A stretch of DNA of 64,000 nucleotides from JADMJV01 sp964649085 (GCA_964649085.1 CAZYPN010000002.1:1-64000), one strand, 5' to 3'; positions 17,080 to 27,408 are shown, counted from the stretch's first letter. A program made the numbers and translations. The notes: generated from the letters alone by a model not told the origin.

Positions 17080-17369
17080 TTGATCGAACTCGACCTGCCT
17101 TCCCAGCTGGCCGCCGGCTGGGGGCGATTCATTGAACCTCTAAAGGAAGGGCGATTTCTCTTGCAAGAGGGAGATGCGCTGCTGGAAACACTGCGCTCGA
17201 GTAGCCCGCCAGAAGGGCCCTTGCCCGTCGACGTGGTGCGCTGGATCTGGCTCATCCCTTTCACCCTGTATTGGTATGGAAAAGACTTGCCGGACGAGGT
17301 CGACGAAGACCGCTTTCGACAACTGGAAGAAGACTTCTACAACGAGGTTTCGCGCTGGCTGGGAGAGCC

Positions 17370-17373
<4 letters not shown>
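17080..17373 (+). CDS. hypothetical protein, paralogue of the divergent neighbour
   Basis: A 97-residue protein read from TTG 17080 (IELDLPSQLAAGWGRFIEP...). It matches the protein encoded head-to-head at 16759-17064 at GW, PL, RF, LETL, VR..W.IP and LGEP. The two start codons are 15 bp apart, leaving no room for ordinary separate promoters, so at least one may be expressed from inside the other gene. It ends with a 4-bp overlap with htrA. Function unknown. Confidence 0.6.
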
Positions 17374-18482
<1,109 letters not shown>

Positions 18483-18492
18483 CCAACCAGGT

Positions 18493-19497
18493 CTAATGGG
18501 TCATCACCGTTTCTGCAGCAGAGTGCTCGGCCAGATACAGTTCGGCATCCATGGCGGCCTTGCAGCCCATGCCGGCAGCCGTAATGGCCTGGCGATAGCG
18601 CTTGTCCACCACGTCACCGGCAGCGAAAATTCCGGGCACGTTGGTCTTTACGTTCTCGCCATTGGTCTTGCCGAGCTGAGTGATGATATAACCCTCCTCG
18701 TCCAGTTCCACAACACCGCGCAGAAACTCGGTATTGGGCACGTGGCCGATGCCGAGGAACAGGCCGTCGCAGGCCAGCTGGCGGCGTTCGAGCCGGGGGT
18801 CATCGAGGCGATGCAGGGGCGTACCCTCGGGGTGCACCACGACGTGAAGAGACTGAACTCCGCTTTCCGGAGTGCCCTGGACTCTCTCGACTTCGGTGTT
18901 CCAGTGCACTTCGATCTTGGGATGCTGCAGAGCGCGATCGCGCATGATTTTGCTGGCGCGGAACGTGTCGCGCCGGTGCAGCAACATCACTTTGCTGGCA
19001 AAACGGGTGAGAAAGAGGGCCTCCTCCATGGCCGAGTCGCCCCCGCCCACGACGGCGATGACTCGATCGCGAAAAAATGCCCCATCGCAGGTGGCGCAAC
19101 TGGAGACCCCGCGGCCAAACAATTCGGCCTCGCCCGGCACCTCGAGGCGGCGGGCCCGAGCGCCGCTGCAAACAATCAGGCTGTCGCAGGTGATGACCTT
19201 GCCGTCGCTGAGGGTGCAGCGATGGGGTGAACCCGCTTCCACCTTTTCGATATGGCCATATTCATACTGCGCCCCAAAGCGCTGGGCCTGTTTCTTCATA
19301 TTCTCAATCAGGTCGAAGCCCCCAATGCCCTCGGGGAAACCGGGAAAGTTTTCAACATCGGAGGTCAGGCTGAGCTGCCCACCGGGCTCGTGGCCCTCCA
19401 ACACCAGGGGTTTCAGATCGGCGCGAGCGGCATAGATGGCGGCAGTGTGACCGGCGCAGCCGGAACCCGCGATCAGCACGGGGACATGATGAGACAT
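18493..19497 (-). CDS. trxB: thioredoxin-disulfide reductase
   Basis: A 334-residue low-molecular-weight thioredoxin reductase. FAD-binding motif GSGCAGHTAA (11-20; usual GSGPAG has Pro to Cys), redox-active CATC (134-137) inside SSCATCDGAFF, NADPH-binding GGGDSAMEEA (151-160) and HRRD, and the C-terminal FAD motif GIFAAGDVVDKRYRQA. It passes electrons from NADPH to thioredoxin in the cytoplasm. Length and motif order are those of TrxB. It precedes htrA in the same direction; the pairing suggests envelope redox and proteostasis but no direct link is shown. Confidence 0.95.
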   Translation of the reverse strand: MSHHVPVLIAGSGCAGHTAAIYAARADLKPLVLEGHEPGGQLSLTSDVENFPGFPEGIGGFDLIENMKKQAQRFGAQYEYGHIEKVEAGSPHRCTLSDGKVITCDSLIVCSGARARRLEVPGEAELFGRGVSSCATCDGAFFRDRVIAVVGGGDSAMEEALFLTRFASKVMLLHRRDTFRASKIMRDRALQHPKIEVHWNTEVERVQGTPESGVQSLHVVVHPEGTPLHRLDDPRLERRQLACDGLFLGIGHVPNTEFLRGVVELDEEGYIITQLGKTNGENVKTNVPGIFAAGDVVDKRYRQAITAAGMGCKAAMDAELYLAEHSAAETVMTH

Positions 19498-19580
19498 GAA
19501 CGATTCCTTTCAGGACAGGCTCCGTTTCTTTTCGTTTGTCCCGGCCAAGGCCCTTTTTCCCGAGCGGCGAAGGGGCCCTG

Positions 19581-19847
19581 GTGATCATCGTCGGTTGGGG
19601 ACACCGCAAAGAGCAGGTGCTGGGGCCTGCCGACAAATTCCCATGCCCTCGCTGTCGGCACGAGGATTTTTTCGAATTGGTCAAATTCGCCGACTATGCA
19701 ACGCTGTTCTTCGTTCCCGTGATCCCCTACAAGAGCTTTTACGGGTTGCGGTGCCCGATCTGCACCTACTGTATGGAGGTGCCGCCACACGAAGTAGAAG
19801 ACCGGAAGGCGCGATGCCAATCGTTACTCCAGGAGGTTCGGAGGTAG
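19581..19847 (+). CDS. small zinc-ribbon protein
   Basis: About 88 residues read from GTG 19581 (AGGGG 6 nt upstream); an ATG at 19536 is possible. Two cysteine knuckles, CPRC (22-25) and CPICTYC (58-64), flank a hydrophobic centre (ATLFFVPVIPY), the pattern of zinc_ribbon_15 proteins. It lies 3 nt upstream of the GspE-like ATPase gene and is probably co-transcribed with it. Function unknown; perhaps a small metal-binding partner. Confidence 0.7.
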   Translation: MIIVGWGHRKEQVLGPADKFPCPRCRHEDFFELVKFADYATLFFVPVIPYKSFYGLRCPICTYCMEVPPHEVEDRKARCQSLLQEVRR

Positions 19848-19850
19848 CCC

Positions 19851-21065
19851 GTGAGCCAGATCATCATCCACGAAGATTTCCTAGAGGACCTGCAGTCGCT
19901 CGATATCAGCAGCTTCGAGAGCTTTGTTATGACGGCGTTCCGAAAAGGTTCGAGCGATATTCACTTCGAGCCCATGCCCACCGAGATGCGCATCCGCTGC
20001 CGCATCGAGGGTGACCTTTTCGAGATGGCTCGTCTGCGCCACCCTCCAGGACCCAAGAAACCCCATCCCATCGTTGTTCAAATCAAGGCCCGCAGCGCCC
20101 TCCAACTGCAGTCACGAGTGCCCGAGGATGGACGGTTTGACATGTTTGTCGACGACGTGCCCCTCAACCTGAGGGTCTCGTCCATCCCCCAGGTCTTTGG
20201 AGAAAAGCTGGTGGTGCGAATTTTCAACGTGAACCGCATCAGCGATCTCCGCACGCTTGGCTTTCGCGATGTGAATCTCAAGAGGCTTCGCGAAATCGTG
20301 GTGCAAAAGGCAGGCCTTACGCTGATCTCGGGGCCTACCGGTTCGGGTAAAACGACCACCCTGTATTCGGTGCTGAACTACCTGAACGACACCCGGCGCA
20401 ACGTGGTCACGATCGAAGACCCGGTGGAGTATTTCTTTCACGGCATGAACCAGATCCAGGTCGACGGCAGCTTTCTCAGCTTCGAGTCGGCGCTGCGCTC
20501 CATTCTGCGCCAGGACCCCGACGTGATCATGCTGGGCGAAATCCGCGATCGTCAAACCTCCGAACTGGCTTTCCACGCTTCGCTCACCGGCCACCTGGTG
20601 CTCTCCTCGGTGCACTCGCAGGACTGCGTGGGGGCGGTTCTGCGCCTGCTCGATCTGGGGGTTCCGCCGGTCATTCTGGCCCAGGGGCTCAACGGAGTGG
20701 TCTCTCAGCGACTGGTGCCCCGTCTGTGTCCGGAGTGCGCTGTGGCCGATGGCCACGAGCCCTTCCAAACCGTGCGCACCTATGCTCCCGTGGGATGCAA
20801 TCGTTGCAACGGAGGCTTCAAAGACCGGGTGGGCGTACAGGAAATCCTGATCATGACCGACACGCTGCGCAAGATGGTGGTGGCAGCCTTCGACGAGGAA
20901 GAATTCACCATGCTGGCCCTTTCGGAAGGCATGGAAACCCTGAAAGAAGACGCCATTTTCAAATCCATCGAAGGCAAGGTCAACTACCGCGACGCCCTGG
21001 GCATCACCAGCGAACCCCTGCATCGAATCCATGCCGATATCAAACGCATTCTGAAGTCGATCTAA
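19851..21065 (+). CDS. GspE/PilB-type secretion or pilus assembly ATPase
   Basis: A 404-residue hexameric ATPase. SSDIHFEP (34-41) begins the N2 domain; Walker A GPTGSGKTTT (161-170), Asp box TIEDPVEY (187-194), Walker B VIMLGEIRD (225-233) and a His box around HLVLSSVH (248-255) are intact, and a tetracysteine zinc site is present (C293, C296, C316, C319). It lacks the long N1/MshEN domain of classical GspE, so its docking may differ. Start is GTG 19851. It likely drives the machine whose GspF and prepilins lie at 10.5-13.8 kb. Confidence 0.92.
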   Translation: MSQIIIHEDFLEDLQSLDISSFESFVMTAFRKGSSDIHFEPMPTEMRIRCRIEGDLFEMARLRHPPGPKKPHPIVVQIKARSALQLQSRVPEDGRFDMFVDDVPLNLRVSSIPQVFGEKLVVRIFNVNRISDLRTLGFRDVNLKRLREIVVQKAGLTLISGPTGSGKTTTLYSVLNYLNDTRRNVVTIEDPVEYFFHGMNQIQVDGSFLSFESALRSILRQDPDVIMLGEIRDRQTSELAFHASLTGHLVLSSVHSQDCVGAVLRLLDLGVPPVILAQGLNGVVSQRLVPRLCPECAVADGHEPFQTVRTYAPVGCNRCNGGFKDRVGVQEILIMTDTLRKMVVAAFDEEEFTMLALSEGMETLKEDAIFKSIEGKVNYRDALGITSEPLHRIHADIKRILKSI

Positions 21066-21067
21066 GC

Positions 21068-22000
21068 TTGGGCAGTCTGCGGTCAGCTTCGGCCTTCAAG
21101 GCCTCGCGCCACGGTCAGATTATCGAAAATCTCGAGATATCGGGAGAGGAAGAACCTGCTCTCGAGGTGCAGGGTCTGCGAGACGTCGTCATTCGACGCT
21201 GTCGCCTGCTCCATCGTGGGGGTCCGGGCCTGGTCCTCTACAATTGCCGGAATCTCCAACTGGAGCAGGTGGAGATTTTCCACCTGGGGGCGCCGCCTCG
21301 TGGGCCCCACCCCCAGGAGCAGAGTAACCTTGTGGCCTGGGACTGCCACCAGTTGGACCTGCGCTATCTTCGAGTATTCTGGGGCAGTTCGGGGTTGTTC
21401 TTCACCGACTGCAGCGACCTCAACCTGCAACACCTGGAAGGTTTTGATTTTCGCGGTCCCTATCCCCGGGGTCAGCTGTTCCAATTCAACCGGGTACGAC
21501 GGGCCCGAGTACAGCATTTCTTCGCCCTCAACCCACCCGAGACATCTCACCCCGAGGACATCGTTTCCGTCTATGAGAGTCAGCACGTTCAGCTGCTCGA
21601 CGGGTTGCTGGTGGGCAACAATGCCCCTACAGGGGCGGGAGTCATGTTCGAGAAATCAAGCCAGGGTCGGGTGGTGCGAGTGGACACATGGCATATGAGC
21701 AATGGATGCTTTTCGGCTTTTCCCGCCCACCAGGTTCAGTTCATCCAGGTTCGAGCAGCCCGCAACCACTGCGGCGATCAAGGACGGGGGTTTCCACGTT
21801 CCGGAGGACTGGCCTTCGCCAGTTCGCCCGAATCGCGCGAGATCCGTGTCCAGGGCGCCGTCTACGACCAGCTCTGCAACCCATCGCTGCTGCACTGGGG
21901 TGCCTTCGACCGGTTTGAAGCCTGCCAGCGCAGAATTCAGCCTCGAAATCTGCCCGGCTGGCAAGCCCCCTGGGAGGAAGTTACCCCCGACAACCAGTAG
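21068..22000 (+). CDS. right-handed beta-helix repeat protein
   Basis: About 310 residues with the short periodic strands of a pectate-lyase-type parallel beta-helix (ALEVQGLRDVVIRRCRLL, LVLYNCRNLQLEQVEIF, VAWDCHQLDLRYLRVFW, LFFTDCSDLNLQHLEGF). Repeats are about 22-24 residues with recurring Cys/Asn positions. No signal peptide is evident from TTG 21068, the first possible start, 2 nt after the ATPase stop. It resembles parallel-helix proteins that bind or cleave polysaccharides; no catalytic residues are identifiable. It is followed by the HprK-like and glycosyltransferase genes. Confidence 0.7.
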   Translation: MGSLRSASAFKASRHGQIIENLEISGEEEPALEVQGLRDVVIRRCRLLHRGGPGLVLYNCRNLQLEQVEIFHLGAPPRGPHPQEQSNLVAWDCHQLDLRYLRVFWGSSGLFFTDCSDLNLQHLEGFDFRGPYPRGQLFQFNRVRRARVQHFFALNPPETSHPEDIVSVYESQHVQLLDGLLVGNNAPTGAGVMFEKSSQGRVVRVDTWHMSNGCFSAFPAHQVQFIQVRAARNHCGDQGRGFPRSGGLAFASSPESREIRVQGAVYDQLCNPSLLHWGAFDRFEACQRRIQPRNLPGWQAPWEEVTPDNQ

Positions 22001-22011
22001 GCTCGAGGCGC

Positions 22012-23019
22012 GTGAGCTCAGTCTGTTTCAATTTCCACGGTCTTTCGGTGCAGGTCAGCTCTGAAAATATCGCCTTGCTCGACCATGTGCGCAGAGATTT
22101 TTCTGCTTTCTGGGTCGAGCAGCCCGTGACTTCGCCAAGGTTCCACCTTCAACTCAAGGTTCAGGAACCAGACTATGGCGGGCTACCGCCGCTGCGGGCC
22201 AGCTTCGTTACACCTCGTAACGTTTGCTACCACAGCCAGGAGCTGCAGATTCTCGACTACTTTGGTCGCGGGGTGCTGCTCCATCGACGGCGTGAAGGAC
22301 ACATCGAGGTTTGGGCAGGCGAACCGGATCTCACGCGAGAGATCGCCTACCTGTTTTTGCTTTCCCAGGCCGGTCAACATTTTGACCGCAGGGGACTGAT
22401 TCGCATCCACGCTCTGGGGCTCGAATACCAGGGTCAGGCGGCCTTGCTGCTGCTGCCCTCGGGCGGTGGTAAAAGCACCATGGCCCTGCAGGCTCTGCGC
22501 GGCGGGCCTTTGAAAGTGATCAGCGAAGACAGTCCTCTGGTCGACGCCTCGGGCCGAGTTCATCCCTTTCCCCTCTGTCCGGGCATCAAGGGCGGGCCCG
22601 ACCCCAGCTTTCCCCTCGAGGCTCAACGCACCGTTCAACGCATGGAGTTCGATCCCAAAACCCTGATCGACCTGGACGTTTTTGGCGATCAGTGGTCACG
22701 CCAGCCCGTGCCGGCCCGCTGGCTGCTGGTGGGGCAACGCAGCCTGGGCGAGGAGTGCTGCCTGGAGCCGCTTTCCAGGCTGTCGGCCGTCCGAGCGCTG
22801 CTTACCAACATGGTGGTCGGGGTGGGGCTCTACCAAGGTCTGGAGTTCCTCCTCGAGCGCAGCCACCTGGACCTGTTTCAGCGCCTGGGAAGCCTCTCCG
22901 GGCGATTGAGGCCCGCGCTGGCTCTGCTGCGACATTGTCAGCGCAGACGCTTCGTACTGGGACGCGATCGACAACTCAATCAGGCGACTCTGCTCAACTT
23001 CTTGCGGGGCAATTCGTGA
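22012..23019 (+). CDS. HprK-related kinase-like P-loop protein
   Basis: A 335-residue protein of the HPr-kinase-like fold. The P-loop PSGGGKSTMAL lies at 149-159, followed by LKVISEDSPLV (168-177) as in HprK-related kinases. The N-terminal 120 residues are a separate beta-rich region (FNFHGLSVQVSSENIALLDHV) common in such proteins found with polysaccharide and peptide-modification genes. GTG 22012 start. Its stop overlaps the start of the glycosyltransferase (GTGA). These proteins are thought to phosphorylate a small partner or substrate; the target here is unknown. Confidence 0.75.
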   Translation: MSSVCFNFHGLSVQVSSENIALLDHVRRDFSAFWVEQPVTSPRFHLQLKVQEPDYGGLPPLRASFVTPRNVCYHSQELQILDYFGRGVLLHRRREGHIEVWAGEPDLTREIAYLFLLSQAGQHFDRRGLIRIHALGLEYQGQAALLLLPSGGGKSTMALQALRGGPLKVISEDSPLVDASGRVHPFPLCPGIKGGPDPSFPLEAQRTVQRMEFDPKTLIDLDVFGDQWSRQPVPARWLLVGQRSLGEECCLEPLSRLSAVRALLTNMVVGVGLYQGLEFLLERSHLDLFQRLGSLSGRLRPALALLRHCQRRRFVLGRDRQLNQATLLNFLRGNS

Positions 23020-25199
23020 CCATTCGCCAGGTGCTGGCTCCCTTTCTGGACAACGATGGCCTGGGGCGAGTTCAAGAGATGGTGTTGACTTCGATAGAGT
23101 CGGCCCCACGCGGGAACTGGTTGGGGCTGCTCTGCCCGAACCGCCCCTATCAGCGCCCGGGTTGGTCCAACCGGCAACTGCATCGCGACGCCCGCTCTCT
23201 GGGGGATCCCTCGGACAAGCCCTTCATTCTCGATCTACTGGACCTGGCGGCCGAGGGTAGCCGCGACGAGGACTGGCTCTTGCTCACCAACAGCGATTGC
23301 CTGGTCCACCCTGAGCTCTACTCCGATCTGCGCAACTATCGAGGTTGCGCCGTAGAATTGCTACGCCACGATGTGGACCGGCTGCCCCACGGTCCCGGCC
23401 CCTGGGACCTTATCTCCACCCCGCTCGAGGACGGCCTCGACGGGCTGGCGTTACGAGCCGGTTTTTTTCGCGACATTCGCTCGTGCCTGCCGGATTTTGT
23501 GTTGGGAGAGCCCTGGTGGGATCCCTGTCTGTCCTGGCTGTTGCGCCGTCAGGTGCCGGTGCGACGTTGGGGCGAGCGACTCTTTCACGAACGCCACCCG
23601 CAACGCTGGAAGCCCTCTGAACCTGGCGCGGCTGGCCGGCACAATTTGGGGCTGGCCACTCGAGCAGCCGAACTCGGCCTTATCCCCCAGCTGGCCCTGG
23701 GACCCTGCTCCGATAGCAGCGATACCGCTGTAATCGTGGTGAGCTTTGGCAGCGAGCCCCGACGCAGGAAATCTTTGTGTCAGGCGCTTGAGCAGCAATT
23801 GCAACAAGATCTGGACTGCACCACCTATGTGCTCGACTTGCTGCCCGACGATTCGCAGGCGGACATCCCCCCGGCCTTATTCGAGCGTATCCGCTATCAA
23901 CGCCGCAGCCTGGCAACCGAGCATCAATATCTGTTCCTCAAAGAGTCGCTCTTCAACGCGGCCTGGCAGTGGGCCCGGCAAGAGCACGACTATAGCTACT
24001 ATCTGTTCCTCGATGCCGATATCTACTGCCTATCCTGCAAGTGGCTTCGACATTTGCGAGAACGGCTGCGCGAGAACCCTAATCGGGCCGTGCAGGGCTA
24101 TCGCAGCATTTGCGACCCTCTCGATCCCGCCTTTGCCTATAACTCGGTGGGTGCTTATTTCACCCTCCAAGACCACAGCGATCTTCCCTTGAACCCCGGA
24201 CTATGCTGGGGGCTGCATCGGTCAGTGTTGGAACGAGGAGCCGGCTTCAACCCCTGGTGTCCCGAGGGAGCAGGTGACAGCGCCTTTGTGATCGAGTATC
24301 TCAGCTATCCCGATCAGAGCTACGAGCCTTCGTTGCTCGACTTCCGCTGGTTCGCAGAGATCTTTCGAGAACTGCCTTTTCGAGCCGCCATCGACGCCAT
24401 TCCCTTCGACCTGCTTCACGCCTACCACGGGCCGGCGGAGTTGCGTCAGCGCCAGTCACTGCGCGAGCACCTGGACCAATTACCTCCCCTTCGCGAGAGC
24501 CTGCAACTGGACGAACTCGGCATTTTGCGTTGGAAAACCTGTTCCGGGCAGCATTACGAGGCCTTGAAGTCGTGGTTCGAGAAGGGCACCTTCCCACAGC
24601 TTCCAGCCCGCCGCCAGCACGGCCCACGGGTGCAACTGCGGCATCGCCCTCTTCCAGGCCTACCGGGAGCAGGTCCGATCTCGAAACCCGAGCCAGAAAA
24701 CGACACCGCCGGGCGCTGCCTGGTGCTCTTTCGTCCTCGATTTATGAACCGGGGCGAGCACCCCTGGAGCTGGTGCGGTAATGCCCAGACCGCCGATGAC
24801 CAACAGCGAATTCCCGTAGAACACAACGGGACGACCTACCAGCTGGTGCTCCGACCTCTGGAATCCGTCAGCTGGATGCAGGCCGTCTTACCGATACACC
24901 CCAGTTGGGGCCCGGTTAACCTGCTGGGCTATCACGAGCTCACCGGCCAGATCTGCACGCGGGACATCGATGCCAGCGTGCGCCTGGTGTGGCTCGACGA
25001 AAATCAGCAGGAACAACAGGAGCCCGAGGTGTGGCTGAGCTCCTTTCTCAACGACCGTGAGCTCAGAATGCCGCTTGCTCCGATGTGGACCCACCCCGAC
25101 GCAGCCAGACGCTCTCGCAGCCTGCTGTGGACCTTCTACCTGAAAACGAACAAAGGCGAACCCGCCGGGGTTCGCCTTTGGAATCTGCTCTTGAGCTGA
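23016..25199 (+). CDS. two-domain glycosyltransferase-like protein
   Basis: About 727 residues. The first 230 look like a GT-A fold with DEDWLLLTNSDCLVHPEL (84-101). A second GT-A domain starts at DTAVIVVSFGSEPRRRKSL (236-254), with the metal-binding DAD at 333-335 in YLFLDADIYCL. The last 130 residues (FRPRFMNRGEHPWSW, then a beta-rich region) are a further module. GTG 23016 overlaps the HprK-like stop. A bifunctional polysaccharide glycosyltransferase is the best reading. A perfect 13-bp inverted repeat lies in the last codons. Confidence 0.75.
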   Translation: MTIRQVLAPFLDNDGLGRVQEMVLTSIESAPRGNWLGLLCPNRPYQRPGWSNRQLHRDARSLGDPSDKPFILDLLDLAAEGSRDEDWLLLTNSDCLVHPELYSDLRNYRGCAVELLRHDVDRLPHGPGPWDLISTPLEDGLDGLALRAGFFRDIRSCLPDFVLGEPWWDPCLSWLLRRQVPVRRWGERLFHERHPQRWKPSEPGAAGRHNLGLATRAAELGLIPQLALGPCSDSSDTAVIVVSFGSEPRRRKSLCQALEQQLQQDLDCTTYVLDLLPDDSQADIPPALFERIRYQRRSLATEHQYLFLKESLFNAAWQWARQEHDYSYYLFLDADIYCLSCKWLRHLRERLRENPNRAVQGYRSICDPLDPAFAYNSVGAYFTLQDHSDLPLNPGLCWGLHRSVLERGAGFNPWCPEGAGDSAFVIEYLSYPDQSYEPSLLDFRWFAEIFRELPFRAAIDAIPFDLLHAYHGPAELRQRQSLREHLDQLPPLRESLQLDELGILRWKTCSGQHYEALKSWFEKGTFPQLPARRQHGPRVQLRHRPLPGLPGAGPISKPEPENDTAGRCLVLFRPRFMNRGEHPWSWCGNAQTADDQQRIPVEHNGTTYQLVLRPLESVSWMQAVLPIHPSWGPVNLLGYHELTGQICTRDIDASVRLVWLDENQQEQQEPEVWLSSFLNDRELRMPLAPMWTHPDAARRSRSLLWTFYLKTNKGEPAGVRLWNLLLS
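25151..25180. terminator. perfect 13-bp inverted repeat at the 3' end of the glycosyltransferase gene
   Basis: CAAAGGCGAACCC (25151-25163), loop GCCG, then GGGTTCGCCTTTG (25168-25180): a perfect GC-rich stem inside the last codons of the plus-strand gene. No T-tract follows on either strand, so a classical intrinsic terminator is not complete. It lies between convergent genes (the next, 25210-25725, is on the minus strand) and may end transcription from both sides or protect mRNA 3' ends. Confidence 0.5.
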
Positions 25200-25209
25200 G
25201 GGGGGTTGG

Positions 25210-25725
25210 CTAGTTGCGCATTCCCAAATACGCTCCCACCGAGGCTCCCACCAGCCCGCCCAGCACGGGAGTAGCACCAGGAAGAGCCAGACCCAGCGGA
25301 TAGGCCAGTCCGGCCGCCGAACCGGCCATCGTTGCCGTCAGCATGGCGCCTGCTGCTACCGTGCCGCAGGTCAACACAACGTCATTGAGCAGGTCTCCAT
25401 TGAGACCCTGCTGCAATCCGTCCTTCAGCAACGGACCTGCTGCGGCCAGCGTCACGGCTGCTGCCCCCAAACCGGCGGCGGCGGCCAGCCCGGCGGGACC
25501 GGCATGTCCGGCCAGGATCCCAACCAGTGCTCCGGCAAATCCGCCGACGACCTTCTGTCCAAAAGTATTCGAGTTCGGCCCGGGAGGCGGCTCGGGAGCC
25601 GGCCCCTCGCTTTTGATAAATCCATCCTGGACCTGAGCTTGCATCTCAGGGGCGGAGGCTTTCACCCCGCTGCTACGGGGGAGCGCCGTGGCCACAGAGG
25701 GCAGAGGCAATTGTTGAATCTTCAT
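25210..25725 (-). CDS. Gly/Ala-rich membrane protein with MKIQQ N-terminus
   Basis: A 171-residue protein. It starts MKIQQLPLPSV, has a hydrophilic proline-rich segment to about 50 (PEPPPGPNSN), then a long Gly/Ala-rich hydrophobic region with several potential glycine-zipper helices (GGFAGALVGILAGHAGPAG; GGLVGASVGAYLG). The product at 42804-43415 has the same plan and the same MKIQQ start, so they form a small family. Glycine zippers are typical of membrane-inserting or pore-forming proteins; function unknown. AGGAG stands about 6 nt before the ATG. Confidence 0.7.
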   Translation of the reverse strand: MKIQQLPLPSVATALPRSSGVKASAPEMQAQVQDGFIKSEGPAPEPPPGPNSNTFGQKVVGGFAGALVGILAGHAGPAGLAAAAGLGAAAVTLAAAGPLLKDGLQQGLNGDLLNDVVLTCGTVAAGAMLTATMAGSAAGLAYPLGLALPGATPVLGGLVGASVGAYLGMRN

Positions 25726-25784
25726 CGGTTTCTCCTACAGTTTGTGTGGTTGCTCCGATAAGATATCCCAAGCGCCAGGACATG

Positions 25785-25813
25785 AATTTATAAATTTCTA
25801 AACTTCAGGACAA
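25785..25813 (-). promoter_or_regulatory. candidate sigma70 promoter with AT-rich palindrome
   Basis: On the minus strand TTGTCC (25808-25813) and TAAATT (25785-25790) are separated by exactly 17 bp. The -10 side sits in a perfect 12-bp palindrome AATTTATAAATT (25785-25796), conspicuous in this GC-rich DNA. It lies about 60 bp upstream of the MKIQQ membrane protein start. Hexamer matches are partial, so this is a candidate only. Confidence 0.45.
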
Positions 25814-25822
25814 CTGCGCCTC

Positions 25823-27316
25823 TCAGTGCAGCTTCACCCAGGTAGTCTTCAGATCGACGTACTTGTCGAGGGCGTGCAGCGACTTGTCGCGCCCCGAGCC
25901 CGACTGCTTGTAACCCCCGAAAGGTGTCGACATCTCACCCGTATCAAAGCAATTCACCCAGACCACTCCGGCCCGCAGCGCCCGAGCCGTCCGGTGGGCC
26001 ACGTTGATGTCCCGGGTCCAGATGGCGGCAGCCAGGCCATAAATGGTGTCATTGGCAATGTTGACGGCCTGATCCAACTGATCGAAGGTCAGCACCGAGA
26101 GCACCGGGCCGAAAATCTCCTCGCGGGCGATCACCATGTCGTTGTTCACCTGATCGAACACGGTAGGTTGAATATAGAAGCCGCCGCTTTCCTCACGCAC
26201 CCGTTGGCCCCCGGTGAGTAGCTGAGCGCCCTGCTCCTTGCCCTTCTCGATGTACCCCAAGATGCGCTGCATCTGCTTCTCATCCACAATGGCGCCCATC
26301 CGCGTCTTGGGATCCAGGGGGTCGCCGGGCTGCAGTTTCTGAGCCCAACCCAACAGCTTCTCGAGGAAGGGCTCCTTAATGCTCTGATGCAGCAACAACC
26401 GGCTGCCAGCGTTGCAGACTTCGCCCTGATTGTAGAAGATACCGAAAGCTGCCGAACGGGCCGCCATGTCCAGGTCGTGGCAGTCGCCCATGACGATCAC
26501 CGGGGTCTTGCCCCCACATTCAAGCCAGACGCGCTTGAGATTGGACTGTCCCGAGTACTGCATGAAGTACTTGCCCACCTCGGTGCTACCGGTGAAGGCA
26601 ATGCAATCCACATCGGGGTGCAGCCCCAGGGCCTTGCCGGCGGTCTCACCAAAGCCAGGCACCACATTTAGAACGCCCTTGGGCAACCCGGCCTCCGAGG
26701 CCAGCTGGGCCAACCGAAGCGCCGTGAGGGGCGACTGTTCGGCCGGCTTCAGCACGACGGAATTGCCGACGGCCAGGGCCGGAGCCAGTTTCCATGCGGC
26801 CATCAGCAGCGGAAAGTTCCACGGCACCACGGCTCCCACAACTCCCACCGGTTCGCGGGTGATCATCGCCAGATTGCCGCGCGCCACCGGAGCCACTTCG
26901 TCGTAAATTTTGTCGACAGATTCAGCAAACCAGGCAAAGCATTCGGCCACCAGCGGAATGTCTACTTTCTGACTGTCGCTGATGGGCTTGCCCATATCGA
27001 TGGTCTCCAGGATGCCCAACTCATGGGAGTTCTGCTGGATCAGTTCGGCCAGCTTCAGCAAAATTCGCTTGCGATCCCGAGGAGAAAGTTCCGACCACAC
27101 ACCCGATTGAAAACTTCGGCGAGCTGCCTGAACGGCCCGATCGACATCGGCGCTCTGGCACGAGGCCACACTGGCGATCACCTTTCCGGTGCTGGGAGAA
27201 ATGCAATCAAAGGTCTGCCCTGAAACGGCCGAGCAATACTCGCCGTCGATGTAGGCGCGGCCTTCCGGCCGCAACTGGGCCACCTGGGCCTGGATAGACT
27301 CGAGCGTTGTCGACAT
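25823..27316 (-). CDS. NAD(P)-dependent aldehyde dehydrogenase (PuuC-like)
   Basis: A 497-residue aldehyde dehydrogenase. The conserved PWNFPL (165-170), FTGSTEVGK, general base E266 in LECGGK and nucleophile C301 in NQGEVCNAG are all present, and the C-terminal FGGYKQSGSGRDKSLHALDKY is close to the gamma-glutamyl-aminobutyraldehyde dehydrogenase/PuuC branch as I remember it. It oxidises aldehydes to acids, possibly in polyamine or betaine breakdown. ATG 27316 is preceded by GGAGG 5 nt upstream; the longer frame to 27379 has no such site. It is divergent from coaW. Confidence 0.9.
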   Translation of the reverse strand: MSTTLESIQAQVAQLRPEGRAYIDGEYCSAVSGQTFDCISPSTGKVIASVASCQSADVDRAVQAARRSFQSGVWSELSPRDRKRILLKLAELIQQNSHELGILETIDMGKPISDSQKVDIPLVAECFAWFAESVDKIYDEVAPVARGNLAMITREPVGVVGAVVPWNFPLLMAAWKLAPALAVGNSVVLKPAEQSPLTALRLAQLASEAGLPKGVLNVVPGFGETAGKALGLHPDVDCIAFTGSTEVGKYFMQYSGQSNLKRVWLECGGKTPVIVMGDCHDLDMAARSAAFGIFYNQGEVCNAGSRLLLHQSIKEPFLEKLLGWAQKLQPGDPLDPKTRMGAIVDEKQMQRILGYIEKGKEQGAQLLTGGQRVREESGGFYIQPTVFDQVNNDMVIAREEIFGPVLSVLTFDQLDQAVNIANDTIYGLAAAIWTRDINVAHRTARALRAGVVWVNCFDTGEMSTPFGGYKQSGSGRDKSLHALDKYVDLKTTWVKLH

Positions 27317-27408
27317 GGGACCTCCAGAAAAGCGGATGATGCCTCCAGGTTCCGTAGATCGGCCTCCACACCCTCCCATGGAGTTTCCGCTCGCCGGGAA
27401 GGGAACAC

